Part shown: one piece after another, positions 23,737 through 32,099 of the stretch
Layout of the letters: each line of letters opens with the position of its first letter
How positions within the stretch are numbered: the stretch's first letter is position 1
NCBI GenBank assembly: GCA_017508485.1
Contig: JAFVYV010000005.1
Coordinates: forward strand, 62,001 to 126,000
Reading direction: 5' to 3'
DNA from: Clostridia bacterium
GTDB lineage: Bacteria > Bacillota > Clostridia > Christensenellales > Borkfalkiaceae
Length of the DNA: 64,000 nt
The notes under the pieces: model-generated
What the model was told of the DNA's origin: nothing
What the model saw: only the letters and a program-made list of their open reading frames with translations
Database searches by the model: none
Made by a program: the position numbers and the translations under genes

Positions 23737-24804
23737 ATGGCAGAAAAAGTTTTAATGAAAGGTAACGAAGCATTAGCAGAAGCCGCAATAATGGCAGGTT
23801 GTAAGCATTACGTTGGCTATCCAATCACTCCACAAACGGAAATTGCAGCATATATGTCAAAACGTATGCCAAAAATTGACGGTTTATTTTTACAAGCAGA
23901 AAGTGAAATAGCCGCTATCAATATGGTAATCGGCGTATCATCATCAGGTCATAGAGCAATGACAAGTAGTTCAAGCCCAGGAATTTCACTAAAGAGTGAA
24001 GGTATCTCATACCTAGCAGGTTGTGAACTTCCAGCACTTATCGTTAACGTTCAACGTGGTGGTCCAGGTCTTGGTGGTATTCAACCATCTCAATCAGACT
24101 ATTTCCAAGCAACAAAGGGTGGTGGACACGGTGATTATAAACTAATCGTTTTAGCACCTGCATCAGTTCAAGAAATGGTTGACTTAACTTTCAAGGGTTT
24201 TGACCTTGCTGATAAGTATAGAATGCAAACTATGATTTTAACTGACGGTACAATCGGTCAAATGATGGAACCAGTTAGTTTAGAAAAGGGCATACTTAAC
24301 GAATACGATAAATCTTGGGCAACTAACGGTACAAGGGGTAAGAGAGAAAGAAATATTATCAACTCACTTTCACTTGACGCTCAAGAATTAGAACAATGGA
24401 ACATCAATAGATTTGAAAAGTACAAAGTAATTGAAGAAAATGAAGTAATGTACGAAGAATTTATGATGGACGATGCTGAAATTTGTATAGTAGCGTTTGG
24501 TATCTCATCAAGAGTATCAAAGAACGCAATTATGGAAGCAAGAAAGCAAGGCATTAAAGTTGGTATGATAAGACCAATTACATTATGGCCTTTCCCTAAG
24601 AAAGCGTTATTAAAAGCAGCAGACAAGGTAAAAGCGTTTATATCAGTTGAACTTTCAATGGGACAAATGATTGAAGACGTTGAACTTGCAATTAAATGCA
24701 AAAAGCCAGTACTTCTTTGCAACAGAACGGGTGGCGTAATTATGACACCAGACGAAGTACTTGAAAAGATAAAGGAAGCAGATAAAATAGGAGGTAACGA
24801 TTAA
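23737..24804 (+). CDS. vorB: 2-oxoacid:ferredoxin oxidoreductase alpha subunit (VorB/KorA-like)
   Basis: The 355-residue subunit with the pyrimidine-binding domain of thiamine diphosphate and the C-terminal transketolase-like domain II. GYPITPQTEIAAYM near residue 28 and SSSPGISLKSEG are family marks. It catalyses, with the next two genes, the reversible conversion of a 2-oxoacid and CoA to acyl-CoA, CO2 and reduced ferredoxin. Location after ilvE under a leucine T-box favours branched-chain 2-oxoacids (VOR) over 2-oxoglutarate, though sequence alone does not separate VorB from KorA reliably. It overlaps the beta gene by one base (TAATG). Confidence 0.9.
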   Translation: MAEKVLMKGNEALAEAAIMAGCKHYVGYPITPQTEIAAYMSKRMPKIDGLFLQAESEIAAINMVIGVSSSGHRAMTSSSSPGISLKSEGISYLAGCELPALIVNVQRGGPGLGGIQPSQSDYFQATKGGGHGDYKLIVLAPASVQEMVDLTFKGFDLADKYRMQTMILTDGTIGQMMEPVSLEKGILNEYDKSWATNGTRGKRERNIINSLSLDAQELEQWNINRFEKYKVIEENEVMYEEFMMDDAEICIVAFGISSRVSKNAIMEARKQGIKVGMIRPITLWPFPKKALLKAADKVKAFISVELSMGQMIEDVELAIKCKKPVLLCNRTGGVIMTPDEVLEKIKEADKIGGND

Positions 24805-25556
24805 TGGTAGTATTTGATAAACCAAACGGATTAACTGATGCACCTTTCCATTATTGCCCAGGTTGTACACACGGTATAATTCACCGTTTAGTAGCCGAAG
24901 CGCTTGATGAACTTGGCGTAACTGACAAGACTGTCGGTGTAGCACCAGTAGGTTGTTCAGTATTTGCATACAACTATTTTAACTGTGATATGATTCAAGC
25001 AGCGCATGGTAGAGCACCAGCAGTTGCAACAGGCGTAAAGAGAGGCGAACCTGACTGCATAGTATTTACTTACCAAGGCGACGGTGACTTAGCCGCAATC
25101 GGTACTGCAGAAACTGTACACGCAGCAGCAAGAAACGAAAATATTACTGTAATTTTCGTAAACAACGCAATTTACGGTATGACAGGTGGTCAAATGGCAC
25201 CAACTTCACTACCTAACCAAGTAACACAAACTTCTCCTTATGGTAGAGATGTAACGGTTGTTGGTTACCCTGTAAAAGTATGTGAAATGTTATCACAAAT
25301 TGACGGTGCAACTTACTTAGAAAGAGTAGCCGTTAACGACGTTAAGAATATAAGAAACGCTAAAAAAGCAATCAAAAAAGCGTTTAAGTATCAAATGGAA
25401 GGCAAAGGTTTTTCATTAGTAGAAGTTCTTTCAACTTGCCCAACAAACTGGGGTAAAACTCCAAAAGAATCATTAAAGTGGCTTGAAGAAAATATGAAAC
25501 CTTACTATCCATTAGGCGTTTATAAAGACAAGTTCGCTAACGAGGAGGCAAAATAA
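24804..25556 (+). CDS. 2-oxoacid:ferredoxin oxidoreductase beta subunit (thiamine diphosphate binding)
   Basis: A 250-residue subunit that binds the diphosphate of thiamine diphosphate and Mg2+. Visible marks are HYCPGCTHGI near the N terminus (the CxxC cluster-ligand region), APVGCSVF, and the GDGDLAAIGTAETVHAAARNE motif starting near residue 90, which is the TPP GDG...N signature, followed by NNAIYGMTGGQ. Length is normal for VorA/KorB. It is locked between alpha and gamma by one-base overlaps, so the three are translated as a unit. Confidence 0.93.
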   Translation: MVVFDKPNGLTDAPFHYCPGCTHGIIHRLVAEALDELGVTDKTVGVAPVGCSVFAYNYFNCDMIQAAHGRAPAVATGVKRGEPDCIVFTYQGDGDLAAIGTAETVHAAARNENITVIFVNNAIYGMTGGQMAPTSLPNQVTQTSPYGRDVTVVGYPVKVCEMLSQIDGATYLERVAVNDVKNIRNAKKAIKKAFKYQMEGKGFSLVEVLSTCPTNWGKTPKESLKWLEENMKPYYPLGVYKDKFANEEAK

Positions 25557-26086
25557 TGGATTACAAAATTTTAATTGCCGGATTCGGTGGACAAGGTATT
25601 TTATTCTCAGGTAAGGTAATAGCAAACACGGGCTTGATGCTTGAAAAAGAAGTTAGTTGGCTTCCATCATACGGTCCAGAAATGCGTGGTGGTACTGCAA
25701 ACTGTAGTATCAACGTAAGTGACAACCAAATTGGTTCACCAATCGTATCTGCACCAAACGTATTAGTTGCAATGAATCTTCCATCACTTGAAAAGTATGA
25801 AAACGACGTTGATAAAGACGGATTTATCGTTTACGACAGTTCATTAATTGCAAAAGAAGTTGCTAGAACGGACGTAAACGCATCAAAAATACCAGCAACT
25901 AAGCTTGCATCAGACAACGGTCTTGAAGGCTTAGCAAATATGGTAATTTTAGGTAAAGTATTAAAAGAAACAAAAATGTTCACTTTAGAACAAATAATAA
26001 AGAGTATTGAAAAGGTAGTACCTGCTAAAAAGCAAGAACTACTTGGCAAAAACGTAAAAGCAATAGAAATAGGTTATAACTATTAA
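25556..26086 (+). CDS. 2-oxoacid:ferredoxin oxidoreductase gamma subunit
   Basis: A 176-residue subunit with the start AGFGGQGILFSGKV and PEMRGGTANCS near residue 42, the hallmarks of the gamma domain. It completes a four-subunit enzyme with the three preceding genes. The start overlaps the beta stop by one base (TAATG), with GAGGAGGC upstream. Confidence 0.94.
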   Translation: MDYKILIAGFGGQGILFSGKVIANTGLMLEKEVSWLPSYGPEMRGGTANCSINVSDNQIGSPIVSAPNVLVAMNLPSLEKYENDVDKDGFIVYDSSLIAKEVARTDVNASKIPATKLASDNGLEGLANMVILGKVLKETKMFTLEQIIKSIEKVVPAKKQELLGKNVKAIEIGYNY

Positions 26087-26103
26087 TTTTTTGGAGGTAT
26101 ATT

Positions 26104-26655
26104 ATGGCCGATCAATTAAAAGAAATAGGTAAAAGATTAGAAGAAATTCGTGAAGTAAGGGGTTTAATGCCAGACAAAATGGCAAGAAAACTTGGCATTA
26201 CTGAAGAAGAATATTTAACTTATGAAAAGGGTGAAAAAGACTTTTCATTTAGTTTTTTAACAAACGTTTCTTCAATTTTAGAAATAGACGTATTAAATCT
26301 TTTGACCGGACATTCACCACGTATAACGGGCTGTGCAATCGTTAGAAAAGACCAAGGGGTAAACGTAAAAAAGAACGCAAATTACGAATATAAGCCTTTA
26401 GCATACACGTTCAAGAACAAAAAGACTGACCCATTACTTGTAACAATCACTCCAAGTGATGATGAAATTGAACTTCACAGTCACGAAGGTCAAGAATTCA
26501 ACTACGTAGTTGAAGGCAAAATGAAATTTTATTTTGACGACTTAATTTACGAATTAGAAGCAGGCGACAGCGTATATTTTGATTCAAGTGTTCCACACAC
26601 AGAACTTCCAATGGATAATAAGCCTGTTAAGTTCATCGCAATACCTATTAAATAA
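26104..26655 (+). CDS. XRE-family transcriptional regulator with C-terminal cupin domain
   Basis: A 183-residue regulator. An N-terminal helix-turn-helix of the XRE type (about 6-62, with GLMPDKMARKLGITEEEY) is followed by a small cupin barrel (about 100-183) with HSHEGQEFNYVVEGKM as cupin motif 1 and DSSVPH as motif 2. The cupin should bind a small effector, possibly an acid or CoA ester handled by the neighbouring enzymes. It has a strong TTGGAGG site and lies between the oxidoreductase and an acyl-CoA ligase, a pairing often seen in anaerobes. No operator could be identified. Family firm, target inferred. Confidence 0.9.
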   Translation: MADQLKEIGKRLEEIREVRGLMPDKMARKLGITEEEYLTYEKGEKDFSFSFLTNVSSILEIDVLNLLTGHSPRITGCAIVRKDQGVNVKKNANYEYKPLAYTFKNKKTDPLLVTITPSDDEIELHSHEGQEFNYVVEGKMKFYFDDLIYELEAGDSVYFDSSVPHTELPMDNKPVKFIAIPIK

Positions 26656-26670
26656 TAACAAGAGGAAATC

Positions 26671-28356
26671 ATGGCAATTTACGAAGAATATATAGGAAGG
26701 GATAGAGATTCATTTACGTCATTAAAACAAATGCGTGAAGAATTCAAAATTACCTGTCCTGACGACTTTAACTTTGCGTACGACGTAATGGATAGATTAG
26801 GTAAAGAAAAGCCTAACAAACTTGCATTACATTGGGTTTCAAATAACGGAGAAGAAAAGAAGTTTACTTTTGCCGATATGATGAAACTTTCTAACAAATG
26901 CGCTAACTACTTAAAGAGTATAGGCATCAAAAAGGGCGACAAAGTTTTAATAGTATTAAAAAGAAGTTATTTATTCTGGATAACTTTTTTAGCACTACAT
27001 AAGATAGGTGCAATAGGAATTCAAGCAACTCATATGCTTATGACAAAGGACTACGTTTACCGTTGTCAAAAGGGTGAAGTAAAAGCAGTTATCATAACAG
27101 GTGACGGCGATTCAACCACTCAATTTGACCTTGGCGAATATCGTACGGTAAAAATCAAGTGCGTAACAAAGCATAAAGAAGTAGAAGGTTGGCTTGATTA
27201 CGAAAAGGGTATAGAAGAGGCAAGTGACGTTTGGGTTAGACCAACAGGCAAAGATGCAACGACAAAAGACGATATAATGTTTATGGCGTTCTCATCAGGT
27301 ACAACAGGCTATCCAAAACTTATTATGTACGATTTTTCATATCCATTAGGACATATCGGCACAGGAATTTTCTGGCACAGAGTTATTGACGGTGGATTAC
27401 ACTTTACTGTTTCCGACACAGGTTGGCTTAAGTGTATGTGGGGTAAATTCTACGGTCAATGGTTTGGCGAAACTGCAATTTTCGTTTACGATTTTGACAA
27501 GTTTGATGGTGCAGATATCCTTTCTAAGATAGAAAAGTATAAAATAACAACTTTCTGCGTACCACCAACAATGTACAGATTAATTCTAAAAGAAGACGTA
27601 TCAAAATACGACCTAAGTAGTTTAACGCATTGTTGTTCAGCAGGTGAAGCATTAAATGCAGACATCTTTAATAAATGGAAAGATGCAACGGGACTTGAAA
27701 TACACGAAGGCTTTGGTCAATCAGAAACTACAGTTTGCGTAGCAACGTTATATCCGTTTAAGAGCCCAACACCTGGTATTATAGGTAGAGCAGTTCCTGG
27801 TTACGACATTAAACTTCTTGAAGAAGATGGAACGGAAGCATTACCAGGCGACGTAGGTGAAATTTGTATTAAGGCAACACCTAAAGACAAGCCATTTGGC
27901 TTATTCTTAGGATATTATAAAGATAAAGAAGCCAACGACGAATGTTGGAGAGGTGGTTATTACCACACGGGCGACACGGCTTATGCTGATGAACGTGGTA
28001 GAATAACTTACGTAGGTAGAAATGATGACGTTATTAAGTCAAGTGGATACCGTATAGGACCTTTTGAAGTAGAAAGTGCAATCTTAGAACACCCATCAGT
28101 ACTTGAAGTTGCAGTTACAGGCGTACCTGACCCAATCAGGGGCTTTAGCGTAAAAGCAACCATAGTTCTTCGTGAAGGTTATAAGCCAAGCACCGAACTT
28201 ATAAAAGAAATTCAACAATTCGTAAAAACAAATACTGCACCTTACAAATACCCAAGAATAGTAGAATTCGTTGATGCACTTCCAAAAACTTACAACGGTA
28301 AGATTAGAAGAAAGGCAATTAGAGAAACGGATATACTAAATTCAAACGACAAATAA
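26671..28356 (+). CDS. AMP-forming acyl-CoA synthetase (medium/branched-chain type)
   Basis: A 561-residue adenylate-forming ligase that makes acyl-CoA from a carboxylic acid, ATP and CoA. The P loop is FSSGTTGYPKLI (about 210), the A5-like motif GFGQSET, the TGD hinge YYHTGDTAY, and the C-terminal catalytic Lys region KTYNGKIRRKAI. The overall form resembles acetyl-CoA-synthetase-like/MACS enzymes rather than long-chain FadD. With the VOR genes upstream it could supply branched acyl-CoA for reductive carboxylation, or run in reverse to conserve energy. GAGGAAATC precedes the ATG. It is the second ligase of the operon; substrate is inferred. Confidence 0.9.
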   Translation: MAIYEEYIGRDRDSFTSLKQMREEFKITCPDDFNFAYDVMDRLGKEKPNKLALHWVSNNGEEKKFTFADMMKLSNKCANYLKSIGIKKGDKVLIVLKRSYLFWITFLALHKIGAIGIQATHMLMTKDYVYRCQKGEVKAVIITGDGDSTTQFDLGEYRTVKIKCVTKHKEVEGWLDYEKGIEEASDVWVRPTGKDATTKDDIMFMAFSSGTTGYPKLIMYDFSYPLGHIGTGIFWHRVIDGGLHFTVSDTGWLKCMWGKFYGQWFGETAIFVYDFDKFDGADILSKIEKYKITTFCVPPTMYRLILKEDVSKYDLSSLTHCCSAGEALNADIFNKWKDATGLEIHEGFGQSETTVCVATLYPFKSPTPGIIGRAVPGYDIKLLEEDGTEALPGDVGEICIKATPKDKPFGLFLGYYKDKEANDECWRGGYYHTGDTAYADERGRITYVGRNDDVIKSSGYRIGPFEVESAILEHPSVLEVAVTGVPDPIRGFSVKATIVLREGYKPSTELIKEIQQFVKTNTAPYKYPRIVEFVDALPKTYNGKIRRKAIRETDILNSNDK

Positions 28357-28375
28357 TCTAAAAGGGGGTAGCGAT

Positions 28376-29485
28376 ATGTTAAAAAAGTTTTACAAGGTTA
28401 TAGCATTAATATTAATTACTTGTTTTGCCTTTACTTTTTCAGCATGTGATGCTACGTCCTTTTATGCTTTTTTAGAAGAAACTTTTGGCATAGTAATTGA
28501 AACGGGAAAGCCACCTGCATCACCAGTCGTTCCTATTGAAACGGGTGAACTTTCAATTCACTTTATGGAACTTGGCAACGATTATGCAGGGGACTGTGCT
28601 TTAATTGATATAGGCGAAGTAGAAGTTTTAGTTGACGCAGGTTCAAAAACAAACTCTGCAGACACAATAGTGCCTTACATAAATAAGTATTGTACTGACG
28701 GTAAGTTAGAATACGTTATAGCAACACACGCACACCAAGACCATATTGCCGCATTTGTTGACGATAGCAACACAAAAGGCATATTTTCAAGTTTTGTGTG
28801 TGAAACTATAATAGATTTTCCTCTAACAAACGCAACTACAAAAGTTTACCAAAACTACCAAACTCTTCGTGATAAAGAAGTTCAAGAAGGCGCAAAACAT
28901 TACACGGCGTTAGAGTGCTACAACAACCAAAACGGCGCAACAAGAACAATTACTTTAGCAGAAAACGTTTATATAGAAATTTTATATAACACTTATTACG
29001 AAAATAAAACTTCTAACGAAAACAACTATTCAGTATGCTTTTTACTAAAGCAAGGCGCAAACAACTACCTATTCACAGGCGACCTTGAAGAAGAAGGGGA
29101 AGAATATTTGGTTAGAGATAACGACTTGCCAAAGTGCTTACTATATAAAGCAGGTCATCACGGTAGTTATACTGCATCACACAACGTTTTACTTGACGTT
29201 ATAGAGCCGGAAATTTGCGTAGTATGTTGTTGTGCAGGGACAGATGAGTATTCTAAAGATAAAAACATACAATTTCCTTCACAAGACTTTATTACAAGAA
29301 TAAGTAAACATACTGATAAAGTTTACGTGCCAAGCGTAGTTTCAAATAACAGTCAAGGGTTTGAAAGTATGAACGGTGATATCGTAATAATTTCAAACGG
29401 ACTAACGCATAGGGTAGTTTGCTCAAATAACGACATTATATTAAAAGAAACTGCTTGGTTTAAGGAAAATAGAGTTTGGGGCTAA
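28376..29485 (+). CDS. Metallo-beta-lactamase-fold lipoprotein (ComEC C-terminal-domain-like)
   Basis: A 369-residue secreted lipoprotein. A signal peptide of about 23 residues ends in FSAC with the lipid-accepting Cys at 24. The mature part is a metallo-beta-lactamase domain with THAHQDH (117-123), FTGDLEEEG and KAGHHGSYTA, the metal-ligand pattern of the ComEC/Rec2-type hydrolases. It acts outside the membrane, likely on a phosphodiester or related bond; ComEC domains have been linked to DNA hydrolysis. It follows the ligase by 19 bases with AGGGGG before the ATG and no terminator in between, though a metabolic link to the operon is not obvious. Confidence 0.85.
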   Translation: MLKKFYKVIALILITCFAFTFSACDATSFYAFLEETFGIVIETGKPPASPVVPIETGELSIHFMELGNDYAGDCALIDIGEVEVLVDAGSKTNSADTIVPYINKYCTDGKLEYVIATHAHQDHIAAFVDDSNTKGIFSSFVCETIIDFPLTNATTKVYQNYQTLRDKEVQEGAKHYTALECYNNQNGATRTITLAENVYIEILYNTYYENKTSNENNYSVCFLLKQGANNYLFTGDLEEEGEEYLVRDNDLPKCLLYKAGHHGSYTASHNVLLDVIEPEICVVCCCAGTDEYSKDKNIQFPSQDFITRISKHTDKVYVPSVVSNNSQGFESMNGDIVIISNGLTHRVVCSNNDIILKETAWFKENRVWG

Positions 29486-29503
29486 ACAACAAATAAAAAA
29501 CAA

Positions 29504-29545
29504 TTGACATAAAAATTTGATATAAAATATAAACTGTGTTATAAT
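29504..29545 (+). promoter_or_regulatory. Tandem overlapping promoters of the HAD-IIA gene
   Basis: TTGACA with TATAAA at an 18-base spacing, and overlapping it TTGATA with TATAAT at 17 bases, the latter preceded by TGTGT. The second gives a leader of about 15 bases containing AAAGGAGAG. Confidence 0.65.
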
Positions 29546-29565
29546 CATAACCAAAGGAGAGAATT

Positions 29566-30339
29566 ATGCACGAAATATTAAACAAAAAAGGTTTTATATG
29601 TGATATGGATGGCGTTATCTATCATGGTAACGAAATTTTAGACGGAGTTAAAGATTTTGTAAACTGGCTTATAGAAAATAAAAAGGAATTTATATTTTTA
29701 ACAAACAGTCCTGAACGTACCCCTCACGAACTTTCTATGAAGTTAAAGCGTATGGGATTAGACGTATCAGCAGACCACTTTTATAATAGCGCAATGGCAA
29801 CTGCAGAATTTTTAGCATCACAAAAACCAGACTGTACTGCTTACGTTATCGGTGAAGCAGCGCTTACAAAAGCAATGTATGATAGAAAAATTTATATGAA
29901 CGACGTAAACCCAGATTACGTAGTATTAGGGGAAACAAGAACGTATAATTTTGAAAAGATTGAAAAGGCAACTAATTTAGTTAAAAACGGCGCAAAACTT
30001 ATAGGTACAAACCCTGACACAACTGGTGTTATTGAAACGGGTATTATGCCTGCAACAGGTGCAATAATTGCCCCAATAGAAATTGCAACGAGCAAAAAGG
30101 CATACTTTGTAGGTAAACCAAACCCACTAATGCTACGCCACGCACTTAACAAAATTAACCTACATAGTGCTGATATTGCATTTATCGGTGATAGAATGGA
30201 TACAGACATTATCGCAGGTATTGAATCAAACATTGACACGGTATTAGTACTTAGTGGTGTAACTGCAGTAGAAGATATTGAAAAGTTCCCATATAGACCA
30301 AAATACGTACTAAACGGCGTAGGCGACTTACTTAAATAA
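29566..30339 (+). CDS. HAD-IIA family phosphatase (NagD/AraL-like)
   Basis: A 257-residue HAD phosphatase with a C2-type cap. Motif I is CDMDGVIYHG near residue 10, motif II is FLTNSPERTP, motif III/IV is FIGDRMDTDI with the cap between. The group includes NagD (UMP/GMP), AraL and p-nitrophenylphosphatases; the substrate cannot be read here. It has its own tandem promoters and a strong AAAGGAGAG site, and ends at a bidirectional terminator, so it is a single-gene unit or the end of read-through from the leucine operon. Confidence 0.9.
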   Translation: MHEILNKKGFICDMDGVIYHGNEILDGVKDFVNWLIENKKEFIFLTNSPERTPHELSMKLKRMGLDVSADHFYNSAMATAEFLASQKPDCTAYVIGEAALTKAMYDRKIYMNDVNPDYVVLGETRTYNFEKIEKATNLVKNGAKLIGTNPDTTGVIETGIMPATGAIIAPIEIATSKKAYFVGKPNPLMLRHALNKINLHSADIAFIGDRMDTDIIAGIESNIDTVLVLSGVTAVEDIEKFPYRPKYVLNGVGDLLK

Positions 30340-30342
30340 CAA

Positions 30343-30373
30343 AAAAGAACCTAAGAAAAACTTAGGTTCTTTT
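30343..30373. terminator. Bidirectional terminator between HAD-IIA and chromate transporter genes
   Basis: A 13-base perfect stem (AAAAGAACCTAAG with CTTAGGTTCTTTT) around five A, A/T runs at both ends, between convergent genes. Confidence 0.92.
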
Positions 30374-30386
30374 AATTTTAAATTGA

Positions 30387-30971
30387 TTAAAAGAATATAA
30401 TTCCAAGTACAGCCGAAAGAATAATTAAAAGTATAGGGGAAAACCTTTTCTTCAAGAGCTTTTCCACAAGAATTTTTACTACAATAATTATTCCCGCAAT
30501 TATTAAAGAAAGGTAGTTAAAGGTAAGTTTACCACTAACAGCAGGGAATAACACGTTAAATGCAATAGAAATTCCCGTTGCTAAAATTAGCCCAACAATA
30601 ATAGCAAGCATTGCGTTTAACGCACCTTGAACGTACTTGTTGTTAATAATTTTCTTTAGTAAAGTTGCAATTAAAAGTATAATTATAAAAGATGGTAGCA
30701 TAACGGCAAAAGTAGCCACTAAAGCCCCTAAAATGCCACCAAAAACCCCTAATTCAGCCGTACCAACCTGATTTCCAACAAAGGTTGCAAGGTTAATAAT
30801 GAACGGGCCAGGGGTTGATTCACTAATACCAATAAAATCAAGAATTGCGCTTTCAGTAATCCAACCGTGCGCCAACACTTCTTGCTTTACCATAGGTATC
30901 ATAGCGTAGCCACCACCAAAAGAGAAAAGGCTTGTCTTAAAAAACGACCAGAAAAGTTTTAGGAAAGTCAT
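30387..30971 (-). CDS. Chromate transporter, half-size subunit 2
   Basis: A 194-residue hydrophobic protein with five or six predicted membrane segments and one ChrA repeat: FGGGYAMIPMVKQEV near the N terminus and GISESTPGPFIINLATFVG around residue 50. Short-chain ChrA proteins work as pairs encoded side by side, each giving half of the full-length transporter. It overlaps the other half by 4 bases (ATGA). Substrate in natural settings is uncertain; export of chromate or another oxyanion is the family role. Confidence 0.9.
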   Translation of the reverse strand: MTFLKLFWSFFKTSLFSFGGGYAMIPMVKQEVLAHGWITESAILDFIGISESTPGPFIINLATFVGNQVGTAELGVFGGILGALVATFAVMLPSFIIILLIATLLKKIINNKYVQGALNAMLAIIVGLILATGISIAFNVLFPAVSGKLTFNYLSLIIAGIIIVVKILVEKLLKKRFSPILLIILSAVLGIIFF

Positions 30972-31561
30972 TTGTTTTCCTCCTTTTCTTTAACCTTTTT
31001 AGCGGTAGTAATTGCAGTAGTAATAATGCCAACAACTGCGCCAAAAATTATAAAATAAATGGTAGAAACGTTAATTGCAAAATAGTCAACTAATAACGTT
31101 CCAACTAAAGATAATATAATCAATATATATATAACAGGGGTCTTTTTTGTCTTTTTAAGCATCTTAATACCTGCAAGGATAATAAGAATACCAACTCCAA
31201 CAGAAATACCCTTAAAAGCACTATCAACAATAGCTAAACTTCTAAATTCGTTATAGAAGAAAGAAATTATTAAAATAATTATAGTAGGTGGTGTCATAAC
31301 GGCAAGTGTACCAAGTAAAGCACCCCAAAAACCAAGTAGTTTATAGCCTACAAAGGTAGAAGTGTTAAGCGCAATAGGTCCTGGCGTTGACTCTGCAATA
31401 ACTATAATTTGATTAAGTTCATCTTCATTAATCCATTTTTTCTTTTCAACAAGTTCTGCTTGGAACATAGATACCATTGCGTATCCACCACCAAAAGTGA
31501 ACAAACTTATCTTAAAAAAAGTCCAAAAAAGGATTAAAAAGTTCTTAAAAGTCTTTTTCAT
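30968..31561 (-). CDS. Chromate transporter, half-size subunit 1
   Basis: The upstream partner of the pair, about 197 residues, with the same ChrA marks (FGGGYAMVSMFQAEL; VIAESTPGPIALNTSTFVG) and several membrane helices ending in a Lys/Glu-rich tail. Two ATGs lie two codons apart. I take the second because the -10 (GTGTTAAAAT) touches the first and ends 6 bases before the second, and no Shine-Dalgarno site exists, so the message would begin at the second ATG. The first ATG would only add two residues (end at 31567). Confidence 0.88.
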   Translation of the reverse strand: MKKTFKNFLILFWTFFKISLFTFGGGYAMVSMFQAELVEKKKWINEDELNQIIVIAESTPGPIALNTSTFVGYKLLGFWGALLGTLAVMTPPTIIILIISFFYNEFRSLAIVDSAFKGISVGVGILIILAGIKMLKKTKKTPVIYILIILSLVGTLLVDYFAINVSTIYFIIFGAVVGIITTAITTAKKVKEKEENK

Positions 31562-31567
31562 AACCAT

Positions 31568-31596
31568 ATTTTAACACGAAAAACTGCAATTAGCAA
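31568..31596 (-). promoter_or_regulatory. Promoter of the chromate transporter pair, likely leaderless
   Basis: On the minus strand: TTGCTA, 17 bases, TAAAAT preceded by GTGT. Six bases lie between TAAAAT and the second ATG; no ribosome site. Confidence 0.6.
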
Positions 31597-31611
31597 ATAA
31601 TTTATAACAAA

Positions 31612-31636
31612 AAAGGGAAGTAAAGCACTTCCCTTT
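31612..31636 (-). terminator. Terminator after the ACT-domain gene
   Basis: A 10-base stem (AAAGGGAAGT with ACTTCCCTTT) with a 5-base loop and a T-run on the minus strand. It ends the paaK-iorAB-paaK-ACT transcript just before the promoter of the chromate pair. Confidence 0.85.
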
Positions 31637-31650
31637 AAGTTTTAAGTTAA

Positions 31651-32076
31651 CTATTTAATTGAAATTCCAGTATCAATAATTTTTAAGTGTTTATTTTTAC
31701 AAATTTCAATAGTTTCATCAATATTAGCAACCTTAAATAAAATCATAGCCTTGCCATCTTTTTTAACAAAAGAGTAAAGGTATTCAATATTGATACCTGC
31801 ATTATCCATAGTAGAAAGAACGTCAGCAAGTCCACCAGGTTTATCTTCAACTTCAATACCTAATAAGTCGGTAGAAGAAACGGTAAAACCTGCATCTTTA
31901 AGAACTTTAATAGCCTTGTCGTTATCGTCAGTAATTGCTCTTAAAATACCAAAATCAGTAGTGTCTGCAATAGACATAGTAATAAGGTTAATATCAGCAC
32001 TAGAAAGTGCTTTACAAAAATCACTTATTCTACCTTGTTTATTTTCTAAAAAAACTGCAACTTGATTTACTAACAT
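31651..32076 (-). CDS. Tandem ACT-domain amino-acid-binding protein
   Basis: A 141-residue protein made of two ACT domains (about 1-65 and 70-141) with the typical starts VAVFLENKQGRISDFCKAL and GIEVEDKPGGLADVL. There is no enzyme or DNA-binding domain. ACT pairs of this kind bind amino acids and are common beside indolepyruvate oxidoreductase and PaaK genes, where they may sense aromatic amino acids. AAGGAGG lies upstream. Last gene of the leftward operon; function inferred from fold and place. Confidence 0.88.
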   Translation of the reverse strand: MLVNQVAVFLENKQGRISDFCKALSSADINLITMSIADTTDFGILRAITDDNDKAIKVLKDAGFTVSSTDLLGIEVEDKPGGLADVLSTMDNAGINIEYLYSFVKKDGKAMILFKVANIDETIEICKNKHLKIIDTGISIK

Positions 32077-32099
32077 AAATATTTCCTCCTTATATATGA

